A stretch of 64,000 nt of DNA from Mesostigma viride (taxonomy: Eukaryota; Streptophyta; Mesostigmatophyceae; Mesostigmatales; Mesostigmataceae), in assembly GCA_009746045.1 (NCBI GenBank), contig RPFO01000658.1, forward strand, positions 26,193 through 90,192. Reading direction: 5' to 3'. Each line of letters begins with the position of its first letter. Within the stretch, counting starts at the first letter, position 1. The translations under genes and the position numbers were made by a program. Of this stretch, positions 11,738 through 23,261 are shown piece after piece. Below the pieces are notes generated by a model. The model had not been told where the DNA came from. It saw only the letters and a program-made list of their open reading frames with translations, and searched no databases.

Positions 11738-13390
11738 GCACATGGATTATGAAACAAATTGAAAGCACGGGCGCACAACATCAACCAATATCATAACTTA
11801 TTTTACTGTACAAGGTAAGGTTCATTGGTACCACATGCATTACTGGACAACTTGGGAGTTGGGTTTGATATGGCCTGCAGGCTATCTATTGTGAAAACTG
11901 CAAGGCATGCTGGTATGGCTACTAAGTGGAACACCATGAATGGAATCCCTAGGAACACCAAGCCTAGTAATGTAAATTACAGGTGGCACAACTGGCACAC
12001 ACCACATCGTGGCAAATATAAGCCTGGACTGCAACAGATGATGGCATTTTCCTGTTATGGCATGGTCGATCGGAGGGAATTTTCAACTTTTAATGCCGAT
12101 GGACAATGTGAAAGTTATTCCACATAGGGCGGCCCGGCACTCAGCTGCTAACGTCTAGCTGACAACAAGCTTCACGGCCGAATCAGGGATGCAGCGTCCA
12201 CTATTAAACCAAGGCATATGAAAAAAAATTCCTGCACAACGTCGGCTTACCGATGGTTGTGGTTAGCATGCGTGAACAAGAAGATTGTGTGGTTTGTACG
12301 CCAGTCTGATCCGGCGACATGGCAGTGGCTGCCGGCCAGCACATGCGCATGCCATTCGACATGCTGAATGGGGGGCTGTGCGTTAAAATCAAAATGAACA
12401 TGACAAACATCTCATGTAAGAAATTTATATACAGCTTTCTGTCTCAAGCCAAAAAAGGGTGTGTCGTCATGCAATATATCAGTCCTGCCAGCCATAAACC
12501 TTAACTCCTAATCTGGAATTCACAATTGGCTTGTTTGAATCACATGCATAAACAAAGTAGTCGACACATGTCTACGGAAGCGGCATTTTGAACGTGAGAT
12601 TGGATTGATTCGCCGTTTGGTTAGTAAGTTTCCCAGACTGCCATCGCTAGCAAATTTACCATGGCTAGCAGGTGCTGAGGTGCATTTTTTTGCTTAGGCA
12701 ACGGGACCATTTTTCTTTAGTCTAGCGCAAAAAAGGCTAAGCATGGGCGGGTCGACATGGCGTCGCATGGGCCGTGAGGCCGGACTTGAACGGACGATAG
12801 TGTTGTACTAGTTCAGGCTGAAAATGATTCCACCGTTTTCCTTTTCTGATTCCACCGTTTTTCCTTTCCGATTCCTTGGATGAAATCTGGCCGAATCAGA
12901 CAGAATAGTTCCTGCGGTGCCAAAAGGGCGGTTACGAAAATGTGTGGCTGGAGTTTGTGCGAAGGGTAACTACTTTGACTGGTGCGCACTTGAAACTAGT
13001 CGGCATTGCTAGATGCCGCGGGGGTACACTCCAACTTGAAAGCCGGACGTCTTGGGGGTCAAGGCCTGGCTTTCGGTAATGCAATGCTTGCTCGTCGTCT
13101 CCAAAAACATATATAAAGAGCCAAATCGCGCGAACTACGCAATGATCCTTTAAGCAGCGTTACTCTGCCGAAATGTCAACCTAGGCCGGTCAAGTGACGC
13201 CGAGGTGTTCACCGATAGTTCAGGTCAGCCACAGCGCGCCTTCGAATGTAGGCACGGTCGCATTTTTTTTTAGGAAATGTAGAATTGTTGTCGACCAGCT
13301 ACCAACGCCCGACCGGACCCATACAACGGAAACATCAAGGCGAAGGCGATGTGATGTAGGTGTGTCTGATATCTCATTAATACACAGAGC
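11738..13390. other. No gene recognised
   Basis: A 100-codon open frame at 11825-12127 has no domain or motif I recognise and no coding support beyond its length. The rest holds only short frames. Confidence 0.35.
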
Positions 13391-13560
13391 ATCGTGAATA
13401 TAATATATAATATAAATTATATAATATACTATAATTAATATATAATTTTAATTTTATGTTAATTTTAATGTTATTTCATATAACATAATATAGCATAATA
13501 TAATTAATATAATATAATATTATATAAACTAGTATATAAAAAATTAAAATGTAAAAGAAA
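13391..13560. repeat. AT-only low-complexity tract
   Basis: Nearly pure A/T made of ATAAT, TATAA and AATTTTA steps, with almost no G or C over about 150 bases. Confidence 0.8.
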
Positions 13561-13854
13561 AATATCTACCTTATTGGGGTTTATTGTTCCTTTCCAGTTC
13601 AGCATAAGTACACTCTTGAGTGTGTGCAATGTTTGGTTATACGCCATTGTCTTAAAATAGCAACCAATGTAAACCTCCGTCCTAACCACATTTGGATACA
13701 ATAAAGACATTGATGCCTGACACATAGCATTCATTGCTTGAAATACCATGCATATTTTGTGTCAATGTTCTGCAGACCACAGCTTTAAGTGGGCATACTT
13801 CGCTTTCCTCAATATAATGGCGACATGGCATTTGGTGAAAGTGGTGAGTGCCAT

Positions 13855-14430
13855 GAAGTTGCGCCGGCCGTCGTTATCCATGACGAACTGAATGGGTTTC
13901 GTGCAAATCAAGTTTTTTGTTTTGGTGTTCCAGTTGCGCCGGCCGGCGTTTCCAATGGTATCTTGCGCGCATTTGCAAAAGCTTGCACGCTTATCAACAT
14001 TTTGTGTTGGTGAACATTTTATCACCTCTGGGATTTCCGCCTTCACTACCTGAGTTGCTTCTTTGTGGTTTTCAAATGCAACCGAGTTACGCCGGCCGTC
14101 GTTACTCATGACAAATTGTAGGGGTTTTGTGCAAATCACTTTTGTATGGTTTATGTACATGCATCCAGTTGCGCCGGCCGGCGTTTCCAATGGTATCTTG
14201 CAGTTGCGCAATCAGGCCCCATTACCAAAAGTGTGTTTGTACATCTTTTTTACACCTGAAGGATTTCTGCCTGCATATCCTGAGTTGCTTCTTAATGGTT
14301 TTTAATTGCGCCCGAGTTACGCCGGCCGTCGTTATTAATGACAAACTGTATGTGTTTCATAAAATCACTTTTGTATGGTTTACATGTATCCAGTTGCGCC
14401 GGCCGGCGTTATTAATGACGCTTGTCGTTC
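13855..14430 (+). repeat. Three ~230-bp tandem repeats with CGCCGGCC boxes
   Basis: Each unit holds GTTRCGCCGGCCGTCGTT followed by a TGACRAAYTG stretch. About 80 bases later comes GTTGCGCCGGCCGGCGTT. The pairs start near 13858/13934, 14085/14169 and 14316/14393. The same box lies in intron 2 of the downstream gene (near 17119), and a GTTGCGCC/GGCGTTTC variant fills intron 1. This block ends at a good acceptor (CATCCTCAG at 14487-14495), so it is probably an intron 5' of the gene. Confidence 0.7.
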
Positions 14431-14495
14431 TTGTTTGATGCCCATCGTTTTCGTCGTGTCTTTAATGGTGATTATTTATCATTACTCATCCTCAG

Positions 14496-17400
14496 GGCTT
14501 TCGGTGCCGCGGGATTAAGAGGCGAAAAAAATCAGCTGCCGTCTGACCAAAGTCTGATGGCGCAATCGGGGCGGGGGGCCGTTTCCGACGGTTCGCGTCC
14601 CTTGTCCAAGGACGACCGGGAGCCTGCACTTCGCGGTCCCCGGAGCGACAAGTACATCGAGAACAAGGGGTACAAAATTGCCAATGACATCTTTCCTATC
14701 ATGGCGGAACGCGTGAAAGCAAACAACCACAGGACGCCAGAGATGAGCGCGGAGGTTCTGTCTTGCGCAGCTTCAAGACTAAATGCCATGGTGGCCGAGA
14801 GCAACGGCATTAAGAAGAGGAAGAACTGTGACGACGGGCTTCCTGAAAGTTGGGCGGAATCTCTTCGGGATACCATCAAGAAGGCTTTTGGCGACTTGGG
14901 AACATCTGAGAAGGATCGTGGGCTTAGGTGGGCCTTGTGTGGACTTGTTACGAAGGCAATGGAGGGCGTCCCGGACAGGATTGTGGAGCGCGCGTTCGGG
15001 ATTGACAGGCGCTTTGTCGCAACTGTTCGGGGTCACAGGGATGGAATGGAAGAAGGGGAGGACGACCTTTTGATGAGTGCGCCAGAGAGGAGGAGGAGGA
15101 AAGACGAGCTTCCGACGGAAGTCATTGCCCTGATACAAGCGTGCTGGAGGGATGATAACTTGACGCGGGCGTCTCCGAACATGAAGGATGTTCATTGTGA
15201 ATGGACAAGAAAGGATTACAAACATACACTAGCGTTTTCGGAGGGTGCGCGCTACTATACTGTCTCCAAGTCGAAGATTTACGAAGTGTTCATTTCCCGC
15301 CATCCGGAGTTGAAGCCACCGCGGCGGATGGACACTAGGGAGGGGGGGGGGTGGAGGGAGAGGAGGGCGTGAGGGGGGGAAATCAGGTGATTATGGAGAC
15401 GGAGGAGGGGATGTCAATGCCTCGCACGAATCAGAAGAGCACAGTTCATGTGGGATACACTTCTTTTTGCAAGCATATGCCCGCATGCGTCAAGGGGCGG
15501 TGGAAAATGCGGAACTTGTGCGCATGCCAGCACCACACTACCATGCAGTCCATGGTTGGGGGGTTGGCCAAATTTCGTGCAACTTTTCATGCCAGATGCG
15601 AGTGCGGACCTGAATGCCACGCGTGCGATCATGGTAGCCAGCTCGACGTGGGGTCCTCCGTGCCCACATGTTCCATTTTCAAAGCCACTCACACGACAGA
15701 GTGGGTGAACAAGTTTACTTGTGAGGTGGAGGGGATGAGGGAGGGGGGAGGTTCGAGGTCGTCTGTGGGGTCGTCGCGGCCGCAGGTTCAGCCTTTTCAG
15801 GGCGAACTTGAGGATCTGCCCATGCATGGGAGGGTGCTGGACGACGAGGAAGGGGTGCCCGATCATGACCTGGGCGAGGAGTTGGGGGTTTGCTCGATCC
15901 GGCGTAAGGCTTGTGTGTTGGGCACTTGCCGGGCTCCCAAGTGTGGAATTCGGAACTTCATGTTATGCGAACGGGAGGAGGCTTCCAACCACCTGATTTC
16001 ATGGACCAGATACGAGATGCAGGATGTGCCGCCGGGTGCGGTTCTTGGGCCAGAGGTAATTTTTAGTGGAGTGGTTGCGCCCCAAGGCGTTTCTTTTGCA
16101 ATGTTTCCTGAGGTTCTTGGGCCAGAGGTAATTTTTAGTGGAGTGGTTGCGCCCCAAGGCGTTTCTTAAGCAATGTTTCCTGAGGTTCTTGGGCCAGAGG
16201 TAATTTTTAGTGGAGTGGTTGCGCCCCAAGGCGTTTCTTTTTCAATTTTTCCTGAGGTCCTGTCTTTTTTCTTCCTACAGGTCATTGGTGGGTCGAAGTT
16301 GATGTCTTTTCTGTATGTGCACATTGCGCATATGCAGGACGACTGTGACGAGATCGCAAAGGCTGGTGGGCAGCGATTGACGCAAGTCGACGTCAAGTCC
16401 ACACCAACGGAGCTAAAGGAGGCGATTGTGGACAAGTGGCCGGACTTCATCCAGCATTGCTTCAACGCGTGGTGGCAAGCGGACGCCTCCAAGGAATGTC
16501 TCTCAAGGATGCGGGTGGGGGACCTTGTATGCCACACAGATTACGCCGAGAACTACCAGTCTTACACCTATCACAATCTCCAAGCACAGTATTGGCATCC
16601 AGTCACATTCGTCCTTATGCCCTGGATCGTGCGCTACTTGGATCCAGCGTCGGGAAAGGTCGTGAGAAGGGAGTTTCACTTCATCGGACAGGGCGGAATG
16701 AAAAGGGACGGGCGGGCCCTCCGTTTTGCTATCCTCAAAATCCTGGCGACACTACGGTCAGAAGGGGTAGAGGTGAAGCGCTTCATTGGGTGGTCGGACA
16801 ATTGCTCCATGCAGTTCAAGTCAAGGAATGTGATCGCGGAAATGGCCCGGCTGCTGACGGAGGATCCGCACCTGGAGTCATTTGAGTGGAATTACTTTGG
16901 GGAGCAGCACGGAAAGGGGGAGGTGGATGGAGCTGGTGGGACTGTGAAGTGCATGTTGAGGAGGTGGCACATCAGGGAAGAGAACCAGGACAAACAGACG
17001 GCCGCCCAGTTGGTGGAGAATCTGGCGTCGGGGGCGGTGGGCGGGACCACAACGACCAGGCGTAACTTCTTCGAGTTCCCCGAGGTAATTAAGTGTACAG
17101 TCCTCGTTCAGGGAATAGTTACGCCGGCCGTCGTTTCTAGGGCGTTCTTGGAGTCCTGGCGATCAGGAGTGCTTAATAAAACACAACTAGCTCGATGGTC
17201 TCGTAACTTCAACTTTCCCTTGTGCAAATCTTGTCTTCGACGCGCAGGTGCTTCCTTACAGCCCAGGGCGCGGCGAAATCAAAGGAGTGAAGAAGGCGCA
17301 CTGGTGGCGCATGGACAAGTCGAATGTGACGCGCTTAATGCTGCGCCAGTATTCCTGCTATTGTGGCGGTGCGTGCGCCGAGGAAAGGTGGTGGGATTGT

Positions 17401-17979
17401 CGAAAGGAGTGGACCGACATGGACGGCTGGAATGTGGGAGGTGCTCGGATGAAGCTCCACAAACTGGGGGAGCCAGTGCAAAGGAACCCAAACGGACAAG
17501 GGGGGCACGCAGGGACGCGACTGAACAGACTACAGGCAGAGAGGACGATGATGGGAAGGAGACTGAAGCTGCGAGACATTTTTGCCGTCGAGTCCTACTC
17601 TGGTGATGGGTCCCACGATCCAGATCATCCATATTGGCTAGCGGAAGTCTTGCAGGAGCCTTATCAGGTGGCCGCTACTTTCGTGAGGCGAGTGGCCGAC
17701 AGAAACGGCAAGGTCGATAGGGAGTTGTTCCGTAAGGGACAATGGGTGGTGGGGGTGCGCTACTGGGACAGATTTCCGGGTATGGCGACGATGTTCAAAA
17801 TGGACGCCGATGCCCAACCTGAACAGCCAAACTTGGTCAATTGCTACCTGTGCATGGACGCGGGGTTCGAACACACCATTGTTGTCAACCCAGCTAACAA
17901 TCGCCAGGCCATCTTGACCATTCCGACAGACGTCGAGAAACGGCTCACGAACTTGGCCAAGAAGAGACCTGTTCAGTAG
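14496..17979 (+). CDS. DDE-transposase-like protein (spliced; domesticated or transposon-borne)
   Basis: Coding exons are 14496-16055, 16281-17084 and 17248-17979; both introns are GT...AG and phase 0. The first coding exon is interrupted once, near 15345-15352, in a run of nine G. One base there puts the two halves in one frame, so an assembly indel is likely. A Cys/His-rich block (F-C-K-H-M, C-A-C-Q-H-H) near 15460-15540 precedes the core. The core has H-T-D-Y-A-E-N-Y (near 16533), W-S-D-N-C-S-M-Q-F-K (near 16791) and H-G-K-G-E-V-D-G-A-G-G-T-V-K (near 16907). This D...D...E order, with the HGKG-x-x-DG signature, is that of an RNase H-fold transposase-like family seen in many eukaryotes. The last exon adds a domain I do not recognise. 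The N-terminus is uncertain, as an upstream exon probably exists. No flanking terminal repeats were found. Confidence 0.6.
16041..16256 (+). repeat. Three tandem 72-bp units forming most of intron 1
   Basis: Units start at 16041, 16113 and 16185. Each begins GTTCTTGGGCCAGAGGTAAT and contains GTTGCGCC, CCAA, GGCGTTTC. Every unit carries its own CAGAG/GTAATT donor. Only one acceptor follows (CTTCCTACAG at 16271-16280), giving an intron of 225 bases from 16056. The middle unit contains an in-frame TAA, so the region must be spliced for the protein to be whole. Confidence 0.85.
17085..17247 (+). other. Intron 2 of the DDE-like gene
   Basis: The donor GAG/GTAATT matches intron 1, and the acceptor is GACGCGCAG/GTG. 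The exon frame closes at a GAG codon and reopens at GTG, phase 0. The intron holds one GTTACGCCGGCCGTCGTT box shared with the 13.86-14.43 kb repeats. Confidence 0.75.
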
Positions 17980-18090
17980 GCCAGCTCGCCCGGGCTTGGT
18001 TGGACGAGGTGGACAGCCTTGAGAGCACGTGCTTCGTTGTGAGCACTTGCCTTTCAGCCGTGATTTGCAAACGAGTTCCTTGTCCTGAAT

Positions 18091-18095
18091 TGTAA
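18091..18095 (+). terminator. Possible TGTAA polyadenylation signal
   Basis: TGTAA lies 112 bases after the stop of the DDE-like gene. It is the usual green-algal poly(A) motif. A 5-base match is weak evidence alone. Confidence 0.3.
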
Positions 18096-18149
18096 AGCTC
18101 GATTCATGCTCTTTTAAGGAAGTGTATAATATTATCCAGATCATGTATA

Positions 18150-18530
18150 TATTTTAAAAATATAATTACTTACAGCAGAGTGAAATCACTCAAACCAAAG
18201 CAAACGCCCAGCTATAAACCTATATACAGAGCCATGTCAAAGCTCTATACTACGATAAGACCAATGGAAACGCCTAACGGGAGGAACCTAATAGCCCTGC
18301 TGCACCGCAAAATCAGCCCGCGTACGGCGGAGCATGATGTCAGCCATGGCCCGAGTCAGCGCCACCGACAGGCGCTGACGCCAATATGACGTCCAGGTCC
18401 GCGCCGACCATGGGGCCCGCTGGCCCTCCAGGTCCAGCCGGTCCTCCCGGAGCCGGCAACACTCCTTGAAGAAGGCGGAGGTCAGGGGCCCCATGGCCCC
18501 AAACTCCTCCAGGACAAAAAGATGTATATA
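18150..18530 (-). mobile_element. REL-endonuclease LINE, 5'-truncated copy A
   Basis: On the minus strand this is the last ~80 codons of the LINE described at 24166-27150, its stop, and its 3' UTR ending GTAAGTAATTATATTTTT. Both borders are AT-rich (TATATATTTTAAA and GATGTATATAT), which matches the TA-tract targeting of the other copies. Confidence 0.85.
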
Positions 18531-18533
18531 TTT

Positions 18534-20127
18534 ACATCTAGACCTGAGTTCAAATAACATTTCTTAGAGGGATGAGATGCGCGAGGTCCAGCATACATGT
18601 ATATATCCATGGAGACATGTTACAAACTCAAATGTTTCATTGTACGTACCACTAGCTCGTCGACGGGGGTATCCCATGTAATGTATGATTTATGAATTAA
18701 TTAATCGCTTAATTGTACAATTTAAATGGATCATGAACTTGTCAAGTGGCCTAATTTGGTTTATTTGGTTCATCATTTATTGATCTCAATCATTCTTAAT
18801 TGAATCTCGAGCAATAGCAATCGTGAAGCAGATCCTAATCATGTGATTCGCATAACATTTGAGAATAGGCAACAAGTGCTACTTTGAGGAATGCGGGGTT
18901 GGTCAGGTTATTATAGAGCTAGAGCTACAAACGGCACATATATTGCAAACTTTGCGCTCCAGGCATGGAATTTCAAAAGTACCAAAATTGGAGCAGTAGA
19001 TGTTGGGGACGCCCCTGGGTATGCCCCTAAAACCCCTCAGGCTCCGGGAGAGGCCGTTATATTTTCCCAAACCGGCCGGCGCCTCTAAATGTGTTCCACT
19101 GAAGCCTATCTGTGGGCTCTGGACCATGGGGCAGCCCTACTGTGCATATCCGCTATTATGAGTCAGCCATGCATGCCATGCTTTGCCCATCAGTGCAGCT
19201 CTAGATCGAGCCACTCTCTCATGCTGCGACGCCATCATTATTAATTAATTAATCAGGTAGACACCTCACGTGGCCCCCCCGCGGGGCTGCGCCCAGCTCA
19301 GCCTGGCCGGCACCTCCTTACGTGGGCTGGCCGGCTGGGCCCCGCCATGCTCGACGCCGCAAGGCCCGCACCTTCAAAGAACAGCTAGTAGAGGATATGG
19401 GGGGCCTACTAGGCCTCTCCGTGATTGGAACAAGATGATCAATTAATAGAAACAAGATGATGGACAAGCAAGGCCAAGTGGGACCAGGTCATAGAGGACA
19501 ACCGGAACCCCCCCCAGTGGGGAAGCGCCCGCGTTTGCAAACCCGCGGGAAGCACACCAAGTAAGTAAGTACTTGCGTGTCATGCGCAAAGGCATGCCAC
19601 GGAGTACTATGCTAATCTCATTAGAAAAATAATTACACAAAAGTTTAAACAAATATCGTCTGCATCATCCCCCAACCGTTAAGCACTATAGATGGGGATG
19701 TAATCCTCATCCGAGCTGTCCTCTACTGTAATGGCAGACGAGGCGGTAGTGTAGCGGCTATCCTCACGGACCAATAACCTCGACCTGCGGACTTCTATAC
19801 CCTGGCTATAGCAACGGGCCGCGGGGCCCGTGGGGAGAAAACAGGAGCATACCCCTCGGGAAGGTGCTTGATCGCAGATGGCAGCCCATTTCTCCTTGTC
19901 AATCATGCCGGCGCAGAGTACGGATAGTCCCACCAGTTAAGCCCTGCATCTTCAAGCAGTTGTGTCACATAGGTCCGGGTCGGGCCGCGCCGGTGCCCGG
20001 CGCGCGCAAGTTTGCCAGCACACCAGACAGGTCCCATAGGGTAGAGAGCCTAGACTATACTGAGTTGGCTTGATGTTGTAGATAGATTAGACCGGTAGGA
20101 TTGTGTGTCCCCATCCATGCATCCATC
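18534..20127. other. No gene recognised
   Basis: AT-rich to about 18900, then mixed DNA with short frames. An 84-codon minus-strand frame at 19679-19933 has an acidic C-terminus but no recognisable domain. Confidence 0.35.
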
Positions 20128-20470
20128 CATCGGGGTTAATTAATGCTCCGTGACTCCCCAACGGGAGCACGAGTCTAATTAATTATGGGTTAATTAATTA
20201 ATTAATTAAGCTCGTGCTCCCGTTGGGGAGTCACGGAGCACCGAAGTGCTTTTAATCCCTGTGTGTGCGTGCAACAGGAGAAAGGGCAGAGACCCCCAGT
20301 CTCCTTCATGCCAGAGGCATGCCACAGCTGCACTCGGGCGCGCTAGCTACTAAACGGACACGCTAACGATCCGGCAATCTGTGGGTGCAATAAGCCCCAT
20401 GTGAGCATGGCATAACAAGTCCTGAGCGTGGGCGAGTAAACTGATCATAGCCAAGACGTAGCATGGCTGT
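20128..20470 (-). repeat. Second LINE family, probable 3' region, with a TTAA-centred palindrome
   Basis: A reverse-complement copy, roughly 85-90% alike by eye, lies at about 37155-37415. Within it, GCTCCGTGACTCCCCAACGG and its inverse (20143-20240) flank a (TTAA)n core. It follows directly downstream, on the minus strand, of the LINE ORF remnant at 20555-20960. The 3'-UTR role is therefore inferred from position. Confidence 0.6.
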
Positions 20471-20554
20471 ACAAGGACGAAGCTAAGGCTACTTAATTGG
20501 CTGCATGGTTGTGTACCGTGCGTTAGCGGTGCACGTGACTAGGTATGTTGGCAC

Positions 20555-20960
20555 GGCTAGGCAAACGTTCTAAGGATGGCTGCCATAGCGGCAGTGCCTA
20601 CCATGCAGTGGATACAACAAGCTAGGGCTATTAGCTGTACGTCTAGCCCGCAGGGGGGCGTCCACATCTTGTGGTTGATCATCAGGTCCCCGCCCCTCCA
20701 GTACACCTTGGTGCGAGCTAAGTGCCCTAGTACTAACTGCAGGCGCCACTGCTTTATGGTGCTGGTGATAATAATATGGCATGCCGAGGTACAGCTCCTC
20801 ATTGCGAACGTGGGCAGTGTAGCCTACACGGAAAATGGATCGCAGCATGTTGGTGACCGCGCCGTCTAGCTTTCTGGCCAGCTCGGCGGTGAGGGTCCAC
20901 GTCTTGGCCCCGTACGTAAGAACAGTGAGGACTAGGACCTTAAGGGGACGGGACACCCCC
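20555..20960 (-). pseudogene. LINE reverse transcriptase C-terminal remnant (family 2)
   Basis: The minus strand shows V-L-T-Y-G-A-K-T-W-T-L, then L-D-G-A-V-T-N-M-L-R and V-R-N-E-E-L-Y. This is the usual end of non-LTR retrotransposon ORF2 proteins after the RT domain. A frame change follows. The next frame carries an R-L-Q-L-V-L-G-H-L-A-R segment and ends K-V-Y-W-R-G-G...W-T-P-P-C-G. That end is nearly the same as the end of the ORF1-like piece at 23262-23604. The copy is therefore a broken, possibly mosaic LINE fragment. No intact RT core is present. Confidence 0.6.
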
Positions 20961-20999
20961 GAATTTTTTGGCGCCAAAAAATTCGCGCCGGAGCCGAAG

Positions 21000-21480
21000 G
21001 TCACAAATTTCACGTGCACGGTGCGCGCACCCCTTGCGGAAGTGGCCATGGCGACTGCGTTCAGGCGAAACTACCACACTAGGGCAGGCGAAATGCAAAA
21101 ATTTTACTCGAATCTAAAAGGAGATGAGTATATGATGTTAGTTTGCGGCGGAAATCAGCTGGTTTACAATATCGCTGTTGTTTTTTTATGCCATCGGCAT
21201 GGGGGGTAATCTGAATTTTTTGGTCGCGCGGAATGAAATAGAATTCATGATAGCGGCTGTAAAATAGCGGTTTGGGGGGCTGTTCTGACCGTGAAGCAGG
21301 CATTAATATCGGTTGCATCGAATTCTTAACCGAGCTGGTGCTTTTTGCCAGATTTTCGGCCATTATCGGTAAGTAATTGTTCAGACCTGCGCATTGCGTG
21401 TCTGACCTGTCCATGGAAGAACGGCTGTTGTTGCGCGCCTGGGCGAGGGATTTACGAGGGCAAGGTACAGCTTTGTCGCG
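21000..21480 (-). repeat. Diverged dispersed repeat, copy 2
   Basis: Inverted partner of 8840-9230. Shared blocks include GGTGCGCGCACCCCTTGCGG, GTGGCCATGGCGACTGCG and TGCCATCGGCA. Similarity fades beyond about 21400. Confidence 0.55.
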
Positions 21481-22325
21481 AATGTTATCTGCTATCGGTG
21501 CTTTCTTCTATGAGCTCATCGTTCGAGGTTTTTTGCGTTCTTTTTGGGCAGTTTCCGCCAGCTAGCTCGCCGTCGCTTGCCGTTGTGTTGTCGAATACCT
21601 GGCAGCTTTAGATTGTTTTCGTTGATGTCGTGATCAGGGCCGCTTCAGTCGCAGCCTGTAGCTCTTCGGGAAGGTATAAGGCATTTCATAAAACGTGTTC
21701 TGGCAAGGATGTTGTGCGTATGGACGCTTCTTGTTGTTTGAGAGTGACGCACCCTCTCTTCGCAGGCCGCAGCGGCATCACAGCGCTCATGCGGTGAAGG
21801 GCCGCCAATGGTTTCTTTGCATTTTATCGTGCAGGGATGGAAGTGTTATAGTGATGATGATGTTGGAGATATTGCATTTGTGTGACTGCATGTAGATAGC
21901 TGGCACCAATGGTTGTTTGAGCTTTCCTTTGTGATGATGACGTGACAAGACTACAATGTGCTGAGCCAACCATGGTTGACATGCATGACTGCATGCAAGC
22001 TATATATACCATGTTCCTACTTGGTTCCTTGCCCTCCATAGTCCCAGTTTGTCATCCATGCCGGGGAGGACAGTTTAGGAGGTGTTGTTGTGTTGATTAG
22101 CTTGGTTGGCATCAACCTTACACTCTAACCTGGGAGAAACATAGGAAATACTGCTTAGGCATGTTAGGGCTACCATCGTCAAGGCTATGCACATATTTAC
22201 AAGGCTGGCCATGCTGGAGGGATGATGAAGACATATGAGGTGCGTGGCCACCCCTTTGTACATTGTAAACATACTCAGCATGGTTTTGGTGCATGTTGGA
22301 TGGCATATGAAGTGGCACTGTGGGG
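21481..22325. other. No gene recognised
   Basis: Only short frames without motifs. Nothing else stands out. Confidence 0.35.
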
Positions 22326-22329
22326 CTAC

Positions 22330-22800
22330 TAACTTACTGAGTGGTCCTTAGCGCCTTGTCATGTGGTCATATAGGAAACCCATCAACTTGAGCAGTTCTT
22401 GTCGCAATGACCCCCCACATTGAGCATGCGTTGCCGTCAGCGTGCAAGAGTTGATTATGTGTGCTTTGGTCAGTTTGCAGATGTCTTTGATGAAGAAGGA
22501 GGTGCTAGTGTGGCTAAATGGTTACTCTAATTTCCTTGTAGCGTCTACATGGGTGGCCGTCTTGGAGTGGTTGTAACTTGGGCAGTTCTTGTCAGAATGG
22601 CGTCAAACCTTGAACATAGGAGGTACCATATGTGCAGAGAATGGTAGTATGTGGTTTGGCCAGTTTTCATGAGGCTTAGATGTATAAAGGGGTGTTGGTG
22701 TGGTTAAATACTAGCTAAAACCTCCCTTAGCTTCGTCACAGGTGGCAATCTAGGAATATCCATCAAATAGGGCTGCGCTTGTCAGAATGACCTGAAAATT
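22330..22800. repeat. Imperfect tandem repeat, ~190-200-bp period
   Basis: Segments with AACTTGAGCAGTTCTTGTC, AATG, a GTGGTTTGGCCAGTTT-like stretch and GTGTGGCTAAAT recur near 22388, 22576 and 22760. They show many differences. Confidence 0.5.
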
Positions 22801-23255
22801 TGGGGCTGCATGTCCCCCCTCTCTAGTATTTGAAAATATAAGATATGGCATGATCCCATGTGTTTATGATTTGTTTTATTTTTTTGGTGAAAAAAAGTAC
22901 CCTTTTTGCGGGAAAATCCATCAATGTGTCTAAACATCAGTGTTTTGTGCTCAAAATTAGGCAGACTTTCTCAAAAGTGGGGGAACTATATGGAAATATA
23001 TGATTTGGTCCAAATATGTTTGCCCATTGTCCTAGGGAAAATATGCCAAAAGTAGCGTCTTTTTCTATTTTTAGCGCGTAACCGGCATCTGGTGGGGGCT
23101 AGTACCCCCCCCAAGTGGTTGGAATTTTTTTTTTAAATCATATTTATGGTCCCCAATCATAATTGGATTTTTAGCACATGCATAGGTATGGTTTCCAGAA
23201 AAGTGCCCTTTAGGGGTGTCCCCTCCCCTTAAACAGGTCCTGTTTCTCTACTTCT
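22801..23255. other. No gene recognised
   Basis: AT-rich with homopolymer runs of T and A; no feature seen. Confidence 0.35.
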
Positions 23256-23261
23256 TGCCCA

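Noticed and set aside
10769..11762. Long frames of 180-312 codons on both strands
   Set aside because: They are translations of (CT)n, (CCCA)n and (CCCG)n microsatellites.
17862..17872. GGTTCGAAC-like B-box
   Set aside because: Lies inside a coding exon with no tRNA fold around it.
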